From contig JPHH03000118.1 in NCBI GenBank assembly GCA_000750105.3, positions 1 to 29,503 on the forward strand: DNA of 29,503 bases. The letters are read 5' to 3'. Each line of letters begins with the position of its first letter. The first letter of the stretch is position 1. Below are positions 1 through 10,999 of the stretch, piece by piece. Below the pieces are notes generated by a model. The model searched no databases. It was not told where the DNA came from and was given only the letters and a program-made list of their open reading frames with translations. Source of the DNA: Tolypocladium sp. Sup5 PDA-1 (lineage: Eukaryota; Ascomycota; Sordariomycetes; Hypocreales; Ophiocordycipitaceae). A program made the translations under genes and the position numbers.

Positions 1-240
1 GGCCCGGCCCCCGGCCCCGCCCCCGTCGCCGCCTGTCCACCCGCCGGCCTGGCCATCGAAGCCGGCCCAGGCGCGCTGGGGCTGCGGGTGCTGGAGCGGC
101 GGCGGGCTCCTGGCGGCGGCGGCGGCGGATGGGGAAAAGGCCCGTCGGCCGGCGTCGTTGGAGGGCCGCGGAGACGACAACTCGGGCGACGCGACGCGCG
201 AGTGCTCGGGGGGCGACGACTGGTAAGGGGCAAAGTCCAT
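1..240 (-). CDS. 5' part of an unrecognised Pro/Ser/Gly-rich protein gene (truncated by window edge)
   Basis: A minus-strand frame opens with ATG at 240-238 and stays open for 80 codons to base 1, with no stop, so the gene continues outside the window. The start reads MDFAPYQSSPPEHSR and is followed by Ser/Pro-rich, Ala-run, Pro/Gln and Gly-rich low-complexity sequence, as in disordered N-termini of fungal regulatory, cell-wall or membrane proteins. The frame is supported by the ordered, non-repetitive first 30 residues and a reasonable start context (GCCATGG). I do not recognise the family and assign no function. A plus-strand frame over the same bases is a poorer candidate because it is only Arg/Gly composition. 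Confidence 0.6.
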   Translation of the reverse strand, partial: MDFAPYQSSPPEHSRVASPELSSPRPSNDAGRRAFSPSAAAAARSPPPLQHPQPQRAWAGFDGQAGGWTGGDGGGAGGRA

Positions 241-938
241 GGCGGGCGGAGGCGGTCACGCCGATGGCATAGTATCGCGGGAGGGGAGGAGGAGACGCTC
301 GCGGTCGTCGTCGAGGGGCAGGCGGCCCGACTTTCGTGCCAGGCTGTGTGGGCGGGTAGAGAAAGAGAGGCGCCTCTGGTGTCGCGCTGACGAGCGATGC
401 GGAGGACGACGTGCGCTTTGCGACAGGGAGGGTCGCGTATGCGTAGGTCTGTCTGTCGTCCGTCGTCGTCGTCGTCGTCGCGGGACGCTGCTCAGGTAGG
501 CAGGTGTGTGTGTGTGGTGTGGCTTGGTTTACTTGGGTTGTCGTGACCCTTGCTCCTGGACCCCAGCTGTCACTAGATTGGCGTGGAGCTACGTAATCGT
601 GCCTGTCGCTGCGCTGAAACGGGAGGATCCGTGTCTGGCTGGCGTGGACTACCCTATAGCAGACTGATCATCGTCATCAACGAAATATAGATTTCGTACT
701 TCTTATCATTCAAAGGCCATGGCTATAGAGTTTTGCCAATATTACCGTGCCAGTCCGGCAAAGTGGCGGGTGAGCCATGCCATGGAAACATACCATGATA
801 TATTCGTACTCCCACGAGTCTATTCATACACACTGGCAAAACATGCCTGGGCCGGAAACGCCAAATCAACCGGCCGCCAATGTCGCCGTAATGTACATAA
901 TATGCCTTTATGCCGTCGCACGCGCGTCACGGAATGCC
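241..938. other. Intergenic: 5' flank of the left-edge gene and 3' flank of uL10m
   Basis: No supported gene. The part next to base 240 is presumably promoter and 5' UTR of the minus-strand edge gene. It holds a CGT/GTC trinucleotide run at about 456-481 and a short GT run at about 506-516. Composition falls from very GC-rich to mixed towards 660-900. Short open frames here look like random GC-rich translations. Confidence 0.5.
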
Positions 939-1934
939 TCACTTCGTCTCCTCCTCCTCCAGCTGACCTTTCCTCCCTTCCAGGGCCAACCAGAGGTTCC
1001 GGCCGCCACCCTCCAGCGCCGTCGTGATGCCCAGGCCGGCGCCCTGGAGAATGCCCACGAGCTGGGCGCGCAGTCCGTCCATGCCTCCTTCGATGCCGCC
1101 GACCCAGTTGACACCGGCCTGATCAAAGATTTTGCCTTCAATCCGTCCGCCGACCAGCAGAAGCTTCGCAAGTCCGTTCTGGCACGTAGCGTCGTGGTAC
1201 CCAGGGTTCTTCTTCCGCGTCGGCGCTGGAAACTTGCCGGGCACCGGAGACAACACGCTCAAAGCCGCGGCCAGGTGCGCCGGCGAGACGGCAGGGAGCA
1301 CGAGTGCTGCGAGGGGCCCAACCATGAGTGGCTGGATCTGCGCGTAGGCGGAGTCAGGCGGGATGCTGGCCCCGCGGATTGCGTTGTACGCAGCGTCCGA
1401 GAGGTCGTGCACAAGCGGTCCCCGTGCCGTCCGTGGAGTAGATACCAGCGCTTCCGCCGCCTCCGGGTTGTAGAATTCGACAATCTTCAGGGCGACATCC
1501 AACATGGTTGTCCTCAAAACCTGAAGCTGTACCAACGGCGCGAGGTCCAATGGCTCGGCCCCAGCAACCGGGCTCGGCGCAGGAACAGCCGCAACCGCCT
1601 TCTTCAGCTCTCTCCTCACTGCGGCCCATTCCACGGCCGTCAGGTTGCTGTGTTGGAAAAACAGTATCAGAGGAGTCGTCCGGAGTAGCGACGTATAGGT
1701 CCGAATCAGCTGGCTCTTCCTCGTCTCAACAGGGCGTGCGCTGGGCGGTTTCGTTGGCGATGCGTATTCGACGGGTCGTTGGGCGACGGCAGCGGCGCGC
1801 CCCGATGAAGTTGTCGAGAAGCTCTGACCGCCGGCAACAAGCCAGGAGGCTCTGGGAGCCGCATGCTCCCGTGCCAGCTGTCGCAAACAGGGCCGCGCAG
1901 CGCGAGCCAACCTCCGTACCATTCTGCGTTGCAT
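939..1934 (-). CDS. MRPL11: Mitochondrial large-subunit ribosomal protein uL10m (54S L11)
   Basis: Single-exon gene of 331 codons, from ATG at 1934-1932 to TGA at 941-939. The first 40-50 residues are rich in Arg, Ala and Ser with almost no acidic residues (MQRRMVRRLARAARP...), a typical mitochondrial targeting presequence. The conserved part begins near residue 72 with a segment of the type TRKSQLIRTYTSLLRTTPLI, followed by LFFQHSNLTAVEW, which matches the L10-fold N-terminal region of fungal uL10m. In the mitoribosome this protein anchors the bL12 stalk that recruits translation factors. The C-terminal half is longer than bacterial L10, as is usual for fungal uL10m. It is divergent to RPT5 and probably shares its promoter. 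Family assignment is by pattern recognition; no search was run. Confidence 0.85.
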   Translation of the reverse strand: MQRRMVRRLARAARPCLRQLAREHAAPRASWLVAGGQSFSTTSSGRAAAVAQRPVEYASPTKPPSARPVETRKSQLIRTYTSLLRTTPLILFFQHSNLTAVEWAAVRRELKKAVAAVPAPSPVAGAEPLDLAPLVQLQVLRTTMLDVALKIVEFYNPEAAEALVSTPRTARGPLVHDLSDAAYNAIRGASIPPDSAYAQIQPLMVGPLAALVLPAVSPAHLAAALSVLSPVPGKFPAPTRKKNPGYHDATCQNGLAKLLLVGGRIEGKIFDQAGVNWVGGIEGGMDGLRAQLVGILQGAGLGITTALEGGGRNLWLALEGRKGQLEEEETK

Positions 1935-2522
1935 TTGTCAGTATCCCAGCAGGAGCTTCAAGGGCACGGTGCCTCGGGGCTGGCTGGCCTACTTGACACG
2001 ATGCCGTCTGGCAGTCCGACAATGGGGAGCAAAGAGCCTGGCTGTCGACGAGAGAGGGACCCTGACATGTAAGTATTTCTGCCCATGCGTCTCTGGCCTG
2101 CGCAAACAGACTCCGTGGGTCCGGATAAATCTGGCGCCGTTGGTCAGGCACAGCGGTTGGCGGTGACTAAGCCACACGGACGTGCCACAGTGCCACACCC
2201 AGGCCTACGCGCGCCACTCTCACTGCCTAAGGAAGGCACTGGACCTGCCAGCAGCCTCACAGCTTCGACCTCTCCCGTCTCTCGCGAACCTCCGAAAAGC
2301 AACCTCCCACGCACCTCTCAGTCGTGGCCATCATCGCTACCTCCCACTTCCACCGCCCGCAATACAGTCTCTGCGAGCGCCTCTAACCCCCGTCTCCCTT
2401 TCTTCCCGCATCCTGCCCTCTGGCGTCTGTCACGACTGCCTCCTCGTGTTCCCGCTTCGCCCTACCCCCGTCCCCGGCGACCACCAGCCCGTTCCGCCAC
2501 CAGCTTCGACGTCCGAGTCACC
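1935..2522. promoter_or_regulatory. Divergent intergenic region between uL10m and RPT5
   Basis: These 588 bp separate the start codons of two head-to-head housekeeping genes, so both promoters and both 5' UTRs must lie here. The last 250 bp before RPT5 are pyrimidine-rich (many CCTC, CTCC and TCCC runs at about 2215-2480), as is common just upstream of filamentous-fungal start codons. An open frame runs from about 2085 into RPT5 without a stop, but the first well-supported Met is at 2523. No operator could be assigned by eye. Confidence 0.55.
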
Positions 2523-4155
2523 ATGTCGACACTCGAGGAGCTCGACGATCTCGACCGCAGAGAAAAGGACGACAAGAAGAGAGATGGCGGAGACGACCGC
2601 AACAAGAAGGATGCCCCGGATGCCGACGAGGACATGAAGGACAAGGACGAGGACGATATCCTCGACGAGGAGATCCTGGGCCTCAGCACCCAGGATATCT
2701 TGACACGGAAGCGGTTGCTGGAGAACGACTCTCGCATCATGAAGAGCGAGCTGTCCCGGTTATCACACGAGAAGGCCGCCATGGGTGAAAAGATCAAGGA
2801 CAACGTGGACAAGATTGCTAACAACAGGTGAGTGACTCAGCCGGTCTTCCAAGGCCTAGGTCCAGGGCACATCGAACAACTGACTGACGTGGTGACACAG
2901 GCAACTGCCCTATCTTGTCGGCAACGTCGTCGAGCTGCTGGACCTCGACCCCACGGCGGAGTCCTCCGAGGAGGGTGCAAACATCGACCTAGACGCGACC
3001 AGGGTTGGCAAGTCGGCTGTCATCAAGACGTCTACGCGGCAAACAATCTTCCTGCCACTCATTGGCCTCGTCGACTCGGACAAGCTGAAGCCCGCCGATC
3101 TCATCGGCGTCAACAAGGACTCGTATCTCATCCTCGACACCCTGCCGGCCGAATACGACAGCCGAGTTAAAGCCATGGAGGTGGATGAGAAGCCCACGGA
3201 GCAGTATACTGACGTGGGCGGGCTGGATAAGCAGATCGAGGAGCTGGTCGAGGCGATTGTGTGGCCCATGAAGGAAGCCGATCGATTCAAGAAGATTGGC
3301 ATCAAGGCCCCTAAAGGTAGGCAACCAAACACTCGACCCGATCCTTGTGGCCAAGCATGTGCAGGTCTCCGAGGGCCACGAGCCGTTGCCGTGTTCTGTT
3401 GCTGACTCGGATATGCTAGGCGCTTTGATGTACGGCCCCCCCGGCACCGGCAAGACCCTCCTGGCGAGAGCCTGCGCGGCTCAGACGGATGCTACATTCC
3501 TGAAGCTCGCCGGACCACAGCTTGTGCAGATGTTTATTGGAGACGGCGCAAAACTGGTTCGCGACTGCTTTGCCCTGGCCAAGGAGAAGGCTCCGGCGAT
3601 TATATTCATCGACGAACTGGACGCCGTGGGTACCAAGCGGTTCGACAGCGAGAAGAGCGGCGACCGAGAAGTGCAGCGAACCATGCTGGAGCTGCTGAAC
3701 CAGCTGGACGGATTCGCGTCGGATGACCGCATCAAGGTGCTGGCGGCGACGAACCGAGTCGACGTGCTGGACCCGGCGCTGCTTCGGTCGGGCCGCCTGG
3801 ACCGCAAGATCGAGTTCCCACTGCCAAATGAGGAGGCACGAGCGCAGATTCTCAAGATTCACTCGCGAAAGATGAAGGTGGACCCTGGGGTCAACTGGGG
3901 CGAGCTTGCGCGTAGTACCGACGAGTTTGGCGGTGCCATGCTCAAGGCCGTGTGCGTCGAGGCAGGCATGATAGCGCTGCGGGGCGGCAAGAACAAGATT
4001 GGGCACGAACACTACGTGGACGCCATTGCCGAGGTGCAGGCCAAGAAGAAGGACGTAAGTGACTATCCTACAACGATGATGGCGACCACGGGGAGAGGTG
4101 GTGAGCGCAACGTACTGACCATGGTACATTGCAGACTGTCAACTTTTACGCGTAA
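2523..4155 (+). CDS. RPT5: 26S proteasome regulatory ATPase subunit Rpt5 (6A)
   Basis: Four exons: 2523-2827, 2901-3316, 3420-4054 and 4135-4155. All introns are GT-AG, phases close exactly, and the protein is 458 aa, normal for the family. Residues 1-55 are very acidic/basic, and about 55-100 form the coiled coil by which Rpt subunits pair. An OB-type region follows (PYLVGNVVELLDLDP). The AAA+ domain has Walker A GPPGTGKT (about 246-253), Walker B IIFIDE (about 301-306) and the Rpt hallmark region ending LLRSGRLDRKIEFP. The protein ends in NFYA, the HbYX motif that docks Rpt5 into the alpha-ring pocket of the 20S core and opens its gate. The tail comes from a separate 21-nt last exon. Rpt5 is one of six ATPases that unfold ubiquitylated substrates. 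The Walker motifs, the HbYX end and the N-terminal coiled coil together make Rpt5 the best fit among Rpt1-6. Confidence 0.95.
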
Positions 4156-5614
4156 TGCCTGTCCGCTTGTGCGGGAAAGGGCCGCGAGGTGGCCGTCGGC
4201 GAAGCAGGATGGAGCGAGGGGATCGTCGAAGTGGCATAGACGGAGGATGCCGGCCTTTACAGATAGAGAAAATGTAACAATATTGCAACAGCCATGGCCG
4301 GGCAAGCAGCTTGGCTCAGCGAAGATCCAGCCATTGGGCACTGCCATGCTGTTTATTTCCCTGGCTTCCTCGTTGGCGGACTTGTTGCTGCGTCTGTGCT
4401 GGCCGTGGAGGTGACTGTCTGTCGCCCATGATGGAACTGTTCGTGGTCTCAATAATCGGCTCGACGCTGGCTCAAGTAGCGATTCCCATGAAGCCAGGCA
4501 GGTCGGCGGTGGGCCTGCCCTCATCAAACACTTTGGCAGTCATTCCATTATCCTTGCACTGGTAGACCCTTTCGTCTTGGCATACGGCAATGTCTGAAGC
4601 TTGCTGTCGGGGCGTGTTGGACGCTGCTTTCGTCGCCAACCCACCAGGCCTGCCAACCTGCTGTCTGTGCACGACCGCCGAACAGGCCCCGGAAGCTTTG
4701 CTCCAGAGAAGCTCCGGGGGGCCGTTTCCCCACACGGGCAAGGAAGTCCCCAATTCGGGTTTGCCAGTGACGTTCTGGTGCAGCCAACCTCATCGCTACG
4801 TCATTGTGGCGGGAGCTCCAGCTCCGCGCAAGCTCTGGCTGCCCATCAAACCACCTCGCACGCACAAGCAAGCTGCATCGACCGATGCTGATGCACATGC
4901 CGTGGGAGCGATCTGATCCATGTACCTGGGTACTTGGCGTGCAAGTCGCATGGCAGCTTGGGCCTCCAGCAAGGTGCCTTCCGGGAGATTGTCCAAGAAG
5001 GCGGCTGTTCGTGATAATTAATGCTGCCCAAGTAATTATTACCTACCGTACCTAGTATAACCAAGCTGGTGAAGCACGTTGATTCTTCGCAGCAACAGCC
5101 TACCTCGTCATCGAGAGCTACCCTGCAAATGCAATCATTCCCCCGGACAGAGCCGTCCTGTCGGCATGCACTCGCACCACGGCGTCGTCGTCTGTCAATC
5201 AGCGGCCGAATTCCAGCCACGGGCCCTCCAGTGACGTGATGGATACAGTACATAGGTACTCCGTACATGGCAGACAGTGAAACAGCATGTGCTTCCCCCC
5301 AGCAACCCGCATCATTCATTGCCTCGCCTCACCTCGTTCGCCTCTCGTCATGACACGTCTCGCTGAGGTGGTCCCGTTAAGCCTTTTACTTCATCGGGTC
5401 CCTTCCCACCCCCAGCTTCCCAGCTTCCCTGCTCGCCGCCCCTCCCCCCTTCCCTGTTCCGTCGTCATCGTCATCAGCCCTCACACCTTCCTGCTCCCTC
5501 ACAAAACCCTTCTGACTTTTTGTCTTCTCTCCTCGACACACGAGGAGGCTTCCATCCATCTCCTGACATCTCAACCAGCCAGCCAAAGCTGCATCTTCCT
5601 GCCCCTCGTCCTCA

Positions 5615-5647
<33 letters not shown>

Positions 5648-5747
5648 CCGCCGCCCTCTCTAAGAAACCCCCCTCGGTGCAGGCGTACAGGCACCGACAG
5701 CACGCAGCTCGGCCCAGCTCCTCTGAACCTGAGGCACTACCATCACC
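4156..5747. other. Intergenic: RPT5 3' flank and promoter/5' UTR of the Ish1-repeat gene
   Basis: About 1.6 kb with no supported gene. Short frames on both strands (60-157 codons) lack domains, conserved motifs and plausible splice structure. Visible items are an AT-richer patch at about 5016-5060 and a palindromic GTACTCCGTAC element at 5256-5266. The 300 bp before the start at 5748 are strongly pyrimidine-rich, including a TCG run (see separate entry), which suggests a long 5' UTR. Confidence 0.5.
5614..5652. repeat. (TCG)n microsatellite in the presumed 5' UTR of the Ish1-repeat gene
   Basis: An almost pure TCG/GTC trinucleotide run of about 8 units that grades into GCC units, lying about 100 bp before the start codon. 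It creates the Val-run and Asp-run of the spurious frames here, so those runs are not protein evidence. Confidence 0.85.
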
Positions 5748-7589
5748 ATGAGGCACTTCGCCACCATCCTGACGGCTGGCCTGGCTGCCTCTGGCGTTGT
5801 CGCCAGCAGCTGGTTCCCCGGCACAAAGTCTGGTACGTGAAGCACTACGTGCCTTTTCAGACCTCGCAGACCTCGCAGCTCGGACAGCCAGCTAACTCAG
5901 AAAGCGCACAGTTTACAACAAGTGGCATGAGACGGAGCTCGAGCGCTGGCTCTCCGACCATGACATCCCCTACCCCACGCCAGCTGACCGTAAGGACCTG
6001 GAGTCGCTGGTTGAGAAGAACTGGAACGACCGGGTTGTCGAGCCCTACAACAGCTGGGACACCGCCCAGTTGAGCTCCTACCTCCAGGCCAAGGGCAAGG
6101 AGGCCCGCGCAGAGGCCGGTGAGACCAAGGACAGCCTCGTCTCCCAGGTCAAGGCCAACTGGTACGAGACCGAGGACAATGCCCACCAGGGTTGGGGCAG
6201 TGTCAAGGAATGGATTCTCGACACTTGGACCGAGAGCCAGCTCAAGGCCTTTTGCGACAAGAATGGCATCCCAGGTACGTCTAGCCGCCCGCCCGCCCTC
6301 CTCGACTTGCCCAAGTGCCATCATCCATACCCTCCCACCCACCCACTCTCATAGATGCTAACCGCCGCCCCCTTGCAGTGCCCCAGCCGCGCCATCGCGA
6401 CACTCTCCTCCAAAAGGCCCGCTCGGGCTACGAAACCGCAGCCAAGAAGGTTGGAGAGACCGCCGCTTACCCCGGAAACTGGCTCTACGCGTCTTGGTCC
6501 GAGTCTGACCTCAAGGCCTGGCTCGACGCTCATGGTTTCCCTGCCCCTCAGCCCTCGACCCGCGACAAGCTCATCGCCTCGGTTCGCCGCAACTCTCGAC
6601 TTGCCTATCTCAGAGCCCAGGGGGAGGCCGCCAGCGCCAGCGCCAGCGCTCAGTCCGCCTATGCCACCCTGACCGACATGATCATCGATGCCTGGGGCGA
6701 GTCTCAGCTCAAGGACTTCTGTGACAAGAATGGCATTCCCGTCCCCCAGGGCACCAGGGCCAATGAGCTCCGCGCCCTCGTCCGCAAGCACCGGGCTCAG
6801 ATCCTCGGAGACACTGTCGGCGCCAGTGCGTCGTCGGCCTTTGGTGCCGCCACGTCCAACGCCCGCAACCAGTACGCTAAGGCTACCGACAGCGCTTCTC
6901 TGGCGGCCCAGGACGCGTTCTATCAGGCCCTGGACACTTGGTCTGAGAGCCGACTAAAGGCCTATCTTGACGCCCGGGGCGTCCCTGTGCCCCAGCGGTC
7001 CAGCGCGGGTGAACTTCGAGCCCTTGTTCGCAAGCACTCGCACAAGGCGTCCACGGGATGGACTGCCTGGACCTTTGACGACTTCTCGCGCGAGAATCTG
7101 AAGCAATATCTTTCCAAACATGGTAATGCCGCGGCCAAGGCGGCGGCGAAGAAGAAGGACGCCACTCGTGACGAGTTAGTCAGTGCTGCGCAGTCGGCTT
7201 ACTCGTCGGCCTCAACCGCAGGCGGTGCCAATTACGCTTCCGCAACCAGCTACCTTGCATCCGCTACCTCGGCGGCCAGGAAGGATGCTTTCAACACTTG
7301 GTCCCGCACCGACCTCAAGGCATACCTCGACAGCTACGGTATTCCAGTACCCCAGGGCTCCAAGCTCGAGGAGCTCAAGGCCTTGGCCCGCAAGCAATCG
7401 ACCTACTTCAAGTATGGAACGTCGTCGCCTGGCGAGACAATCTTCGCTAAGCTCGGAGAGACGGCCAGGGAAGGTTGGAACTGGGTTACGAACCAGCTGA
7501 ACCTGGGCAGTGAGGCTGCTCAGGCGAAGTTGGCCGAAGCCGAGGCGGCAGCCAAGGCGAAGGCCAAGGAAGCAAGGGAGGAGCTGTAA
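5748..7589 (+). CDS. Secretory/nuclear-envelope stress protein with tandem Ish1 repeats (Msc1/Ish1 family)
   Basis: Three exons: 5748-5832, 5912-6274 and 6379-7589. Junctions restore V (G|TT) and V (G|TG), giving 552 aa. Residues 1-19 form a signal peptide (MRHFATILTAGLAASGVVA). About eight copies of a 35-residue unit follow, of the form W-x-x-x-x-L-K-x-[YWF]-L-D-x-x-G-I-P-x-P-x...R-x-x-L, e.g. WSESDLKAWLDAHGFPAPQ. This matches the Ish1 domain of fission yeast Ish1 and budding yeast Msc1. The first, second and seventh units are the most divergent. Between repeats are Ala/Ser-rich helical linkers, and the C-terminus is a charged Ala/Glu/Lys helix. Family members are ER/nuclear-envelope proteins induced by stress or linked to meiotic recombination; the exact role here is inferred. 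The ATG is the only one giving a signal peptide in frame. Confidence 0.9.
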
Positions 7590-8676
7590 TAGGCGTGGCC
7601 AGCGGGCTACGTAACGCATCTTCCTGCCCGAAGACGAGCGTCAGAAGAAGCTGATCTTTCCGAAGACATCGACTAGTTATTCGAGCTCACGGGGGGTCGC
7701 GCCATGAACCGGATGGCCGGCCGAAAATGTACCTCGTTGCGAACCTTCAGCCGGCTTATGATGTGCATGACCGTGGGATGGAGAAGGGCGGGAAAAGGTC
7801 ACGAGTGCTTTCGTTTGGGGCTGTTGTCTGCCTGGTAATCGTTTGGGTCTATACGGCCGTATTGGCCTTGTTAATTTATAAGCTCACGCCTCCGTTAGCC
7901 CTGGTGTTCAAATACTTGATGTGTTCGCTGCAAAGCACATGCCTGGCCGTGAGCCTGGGATCCCTGAACCGTGCTGATAGCGAGAGAGGTGGCGTCTGTG
8001 ACGACCTAGGTAGAGCCGATAGGCTGTCAAGGTACATCAGAAAGCACCGAGGTAGGTTGACAAGTCTGAGCTCAAGCAACTACATGCATGCGTCGTCAGT
8101 CATCGTTCGCACCGGTCTATTTGATCACGGGCATCTCGCGTCATGGAGCACGATAATTAAGCAAAGGACCATAAACTCCATGTCAGCATATTTGAGCTAC
8201 AAGATATACAGATCGTGAGACTGCCTTTCGCCCTGTTCCCACCTCCCCGTCGGATCAAGCAGTGTATGGCTAGAAGGCCAGCCCGAGCCAGAAACGTGCG
8301 GCAGGCTGCATCAGCCGTGCGTAGATGAATGGCCACCGTGAAGAGCAGGTCAATCCCTGAAGAATACGGCAACTGCCGGCGACTCGACCCTTTGCTAACC
8401 CGGTTCCGATTGCAGTCTTGCGCAAGGCCACCGCACCGTATCTAGCCATGTACAGGCTTCGGGCAGTGAGATAGACACGAACTCCATTTTAAAGGGGCGA
8501 TGCTGCCTCGGGCCCGACGCATTCGGCGAACCTAGGTCGCGCATCTCTCTGGCAGGGATTTCCAAAGAGTCGACGACAATGGGCTCTGCGGGAGCCATCC
8601 AGTTGTCTGCCTCCGTGATGTGTCAACGCATGACGTCCGCTAGCCATGACAGTCTGGACGAGAGAGGCCCAGACGA
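7590..8676. other. Intergenic between convergent Ish1-repeat gene and ERB1
   Basis: About 1.1 kb with the 3' flanks of two convergent genes. A plus-strand frame at 7727-8218 contains one hydrophobic stretch but no domain and no family resemblance, so I do not call it. No RNA gene or repeat recognised. Confidence 0.45.
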
Positions 8677-10999
8677 TTACGCCCACAGCCTGCAGGTTCC
8701 GTCCGCTCCGGCACTCAAGCACCAGGGGTGCCGAGGGTGCCAATCAACATCCATGACTCCCAGCTTGTTGACTACCGTATGACCACGGAGCATCTTGACG
8801 GGTACAATTGTGGCGCTCTCCATGAGGTCGTTGACAACCTTGCCGTGGAAGATCTGCAGCGTCCCGTCGTCGCTGGCATCCGCGAATAGCGGCAGGCCCT
8901 TGTGGTACTTGACTGATCGGATGGCCTCGGCGTGGAACCTCATGGTCTTGTACGGGCGGCTCGACAGATCCAGGTCGTGCCACAGCAGCCGACGGTCGTA
9001 AGATCCCACGATCAGGTTGTCGCCTCCGGGGTGGATATCAAACGTTGATATCCAGCGAGCGCCGGGTTGGATCACCTTCATGAGCTCCTGCCGCTGCAGG
9101 TCGTAACAGCGGATCATGCGCTGTGTGGCGACGAAGAAGAGCGGCCGCGAAGGGTGGAACTGGGCCGTCTGTGCGAGGCCCGGCAGACGGCGGAACGGGA
9201 TTTGGCTCAGGTGTTTAGAGAGCGTGTGGATGGCAACAGAGCTCCGCTGGCCCGTTGGTGACACGGAGCAGATGAAGTCACCACGCCTGTGCCAGCTGAG
9301 GGTCTTGATCGCGGACCTCACTGTGGCCTTGAGCAGCACCCCGGCATCCTCGAGCTTTGAGCCTGGCCTCGACCACTTCGCCGGCGGCTCTCGGTTGGTG
9401 CCGCCATTGACAGAAGCGGCTTGAGAACCGTTGGTCGCGTACCCGAATCCGGCATCCAGGACATCCCGGCTCGCCTTCTCCACCACGTCGCTGCCCAGAA
9501 GGGGCACCATGAAAAACAAGTCTTCCCCGGCCGCGGCAGCAAGTATGAAGGTGTCCTTGTTTGGTCGCCATCTGACGACTTCGACAGATTCGTCGGAGCT
9601 GAGCTTGACGGACCAGTCCTGGTGTCCATTCAGCGCCCACACCCGCACGGTGCCGTCGTCACCGCCAGATGCGACAAATTCTCCATCGGGGCTGAATGCC
9701 ACTGAGCGCACGCGTCCTTCGTGTCCCCTGAAGATGGTTTGGCACACGGTGGGGAAAGGCTTGAGATCCTCTGGGCGGGGGAGCTTGGGAAGCAGAGAGT
9801 TGGGGTCGATGTTCAAACGGTTCTTTCGGATTCTCGGTGCCAGATAGAGGTCCAGGCACCTTTCAAACCTCTCCTTGACGAAGCCAGCATAGCCGGGCAC
9901 CTTGCGCAGGGAGTCGAACTTGGCTGGGAGGTACTCCTTCTCCCGCTCCTCAGCATCGGCGCTCTCCCACGCCTGCCTTTCCTCGGCGGTTGGCAGGTAT
10001 TCCGCGGGGGGGTTGTAACTGAGATCGTATCCAGGTGGAGCCAGCTTGGGCGCTGGAATGTTCATGACATGGGGCTCCTGCGGCTCTTCGTTGGCCCAAA
10101 TGTCATAGTAAGTCTCGCCCTCGCCCTCACTTTCCTTTTCGCGGGCCTCGGGTGATTTGTACGGCAATATCCGGCCGTCCTTGATGGCTCGCACGAGCTG
10201 TGCTATGCGCTTAGCCTCGTGCTTGGACGGAACGAATCGCCGCTTCGGCTCTGGCGCCGCGCTCAGGGGCATCTTCTCCTCGATGCTGGTGAAGTAGGGA
10301 ACCATGTCCTAGGAGGTTCTGTTAGCCAGAGTGTATGCGTTGGTGGGTGCAGGCGACGACAGGGGCACATACCGGGTACGGATCGTATCCCTCTTGAGGC
10401 ACCTCGCTCATTTGCAGCCGCCGAAGCAGCTCCAGCTCATCTTGGCTGAGGTTGAGCGGCTTGCCAGTCTGGGGGTCTGTCAAGCCGGTCCAGCCCTTGG
10501 GCAGCTCGATGCTGTCCAGGAGGGCGTCGAGGGCTTCGCCGGTGGCCGGGCGCATGATCTTCTTGCCATTGATGTCGTATCCAATGTGAGGGTACGAGTC
10601 GTAGAAGGTCAGGGGGATGTTGCCAATGGTGTTGGCGGGCTCCTGGGCGTCCGAGTCGTCGCTGTCGTAGACGACGTCGATCTCGTTGTACTCGTAACGC
10701 TCGCCGCCGTTGGCATCGACGACGACGCGGTAGTTTGTTCCATTTGCAGCATCGTCACCGTCAGGGCTAGACTCGTCGTCGCTGTGCTCGTCGCTGAGCT
10801 CGTCATGCTGACCACGCTCGCCGGCCTCTTCCAACTCAGGAGCTTGGTTGCTGGAGCCAACGCTCTCGGCATCGGATTCGTCGTCGCTCTGTGATAAGAT
10901 GCCGTCGAGCATATCGCCGTTAAAGTCGTCCTCGTTGTCAGAGAACTCTGCAGCTGCGGCAGAGCCTTTCCGCTTGCGGGAGGCTTGCGGAGGAGCCAT
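8677..10999 (-). CDS. ERB1: Ribosome biogenesis protein Erb1 (BOP1 homologue)
   Basis: Two exons on the minus strand: 10999-10373 and 10308-8677, with a 64-nt GTATGT...CTAG intron in phase 0, giving 752 aa. The first ATG in frame is at 10999 (MAPPQASRKRKG). Residues 1-110 are basic, then very acidic, as in nucleolar factors. The BOP1 N-terminal domain runs from about 115 to 390 and includes the junction sequence DPYPDMVPYFTSIEEK and then PSKHEAKRI. WD40 repeats follow, beginning FRGHEGRVRSVAFSPDGEFV and ending with a terminal GADGTCRLWA blade. Erb1 forms the PeBoW complex with Nop7 and Ytm1 in the nucleolus and is needed for 27S pre-rRNA processing and 60S assembly. Length and order match the fungal family. 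It is convergent with the Ish1-repeat gene and divergent from the Zn2Cys6 gene. Confidence 0.95.

Noticed and set aside
88..499. Two plus-strand frames at the left edge
   Set aside because: Arg/Gly-rich composition only, typical of GC-rich antisense; the minus-strand frame is more protein-like.
777..1996. Long plus-strand frames over the uL10m gene
   Set aside because: Antisense shadows of a gene with clear family motifs.
4311..5319. Several 60-157 codon frames downstream of RPT5
   Set aside because: No domain, no start context, no splice logic; overlapping frames on both strands.
7727..8218. 163-codon plus-strand frame with a hydrophobic stretch
   Set aside because: One possible TM helix but no recognisable family, in the 3' flank of a gene; likely chance.
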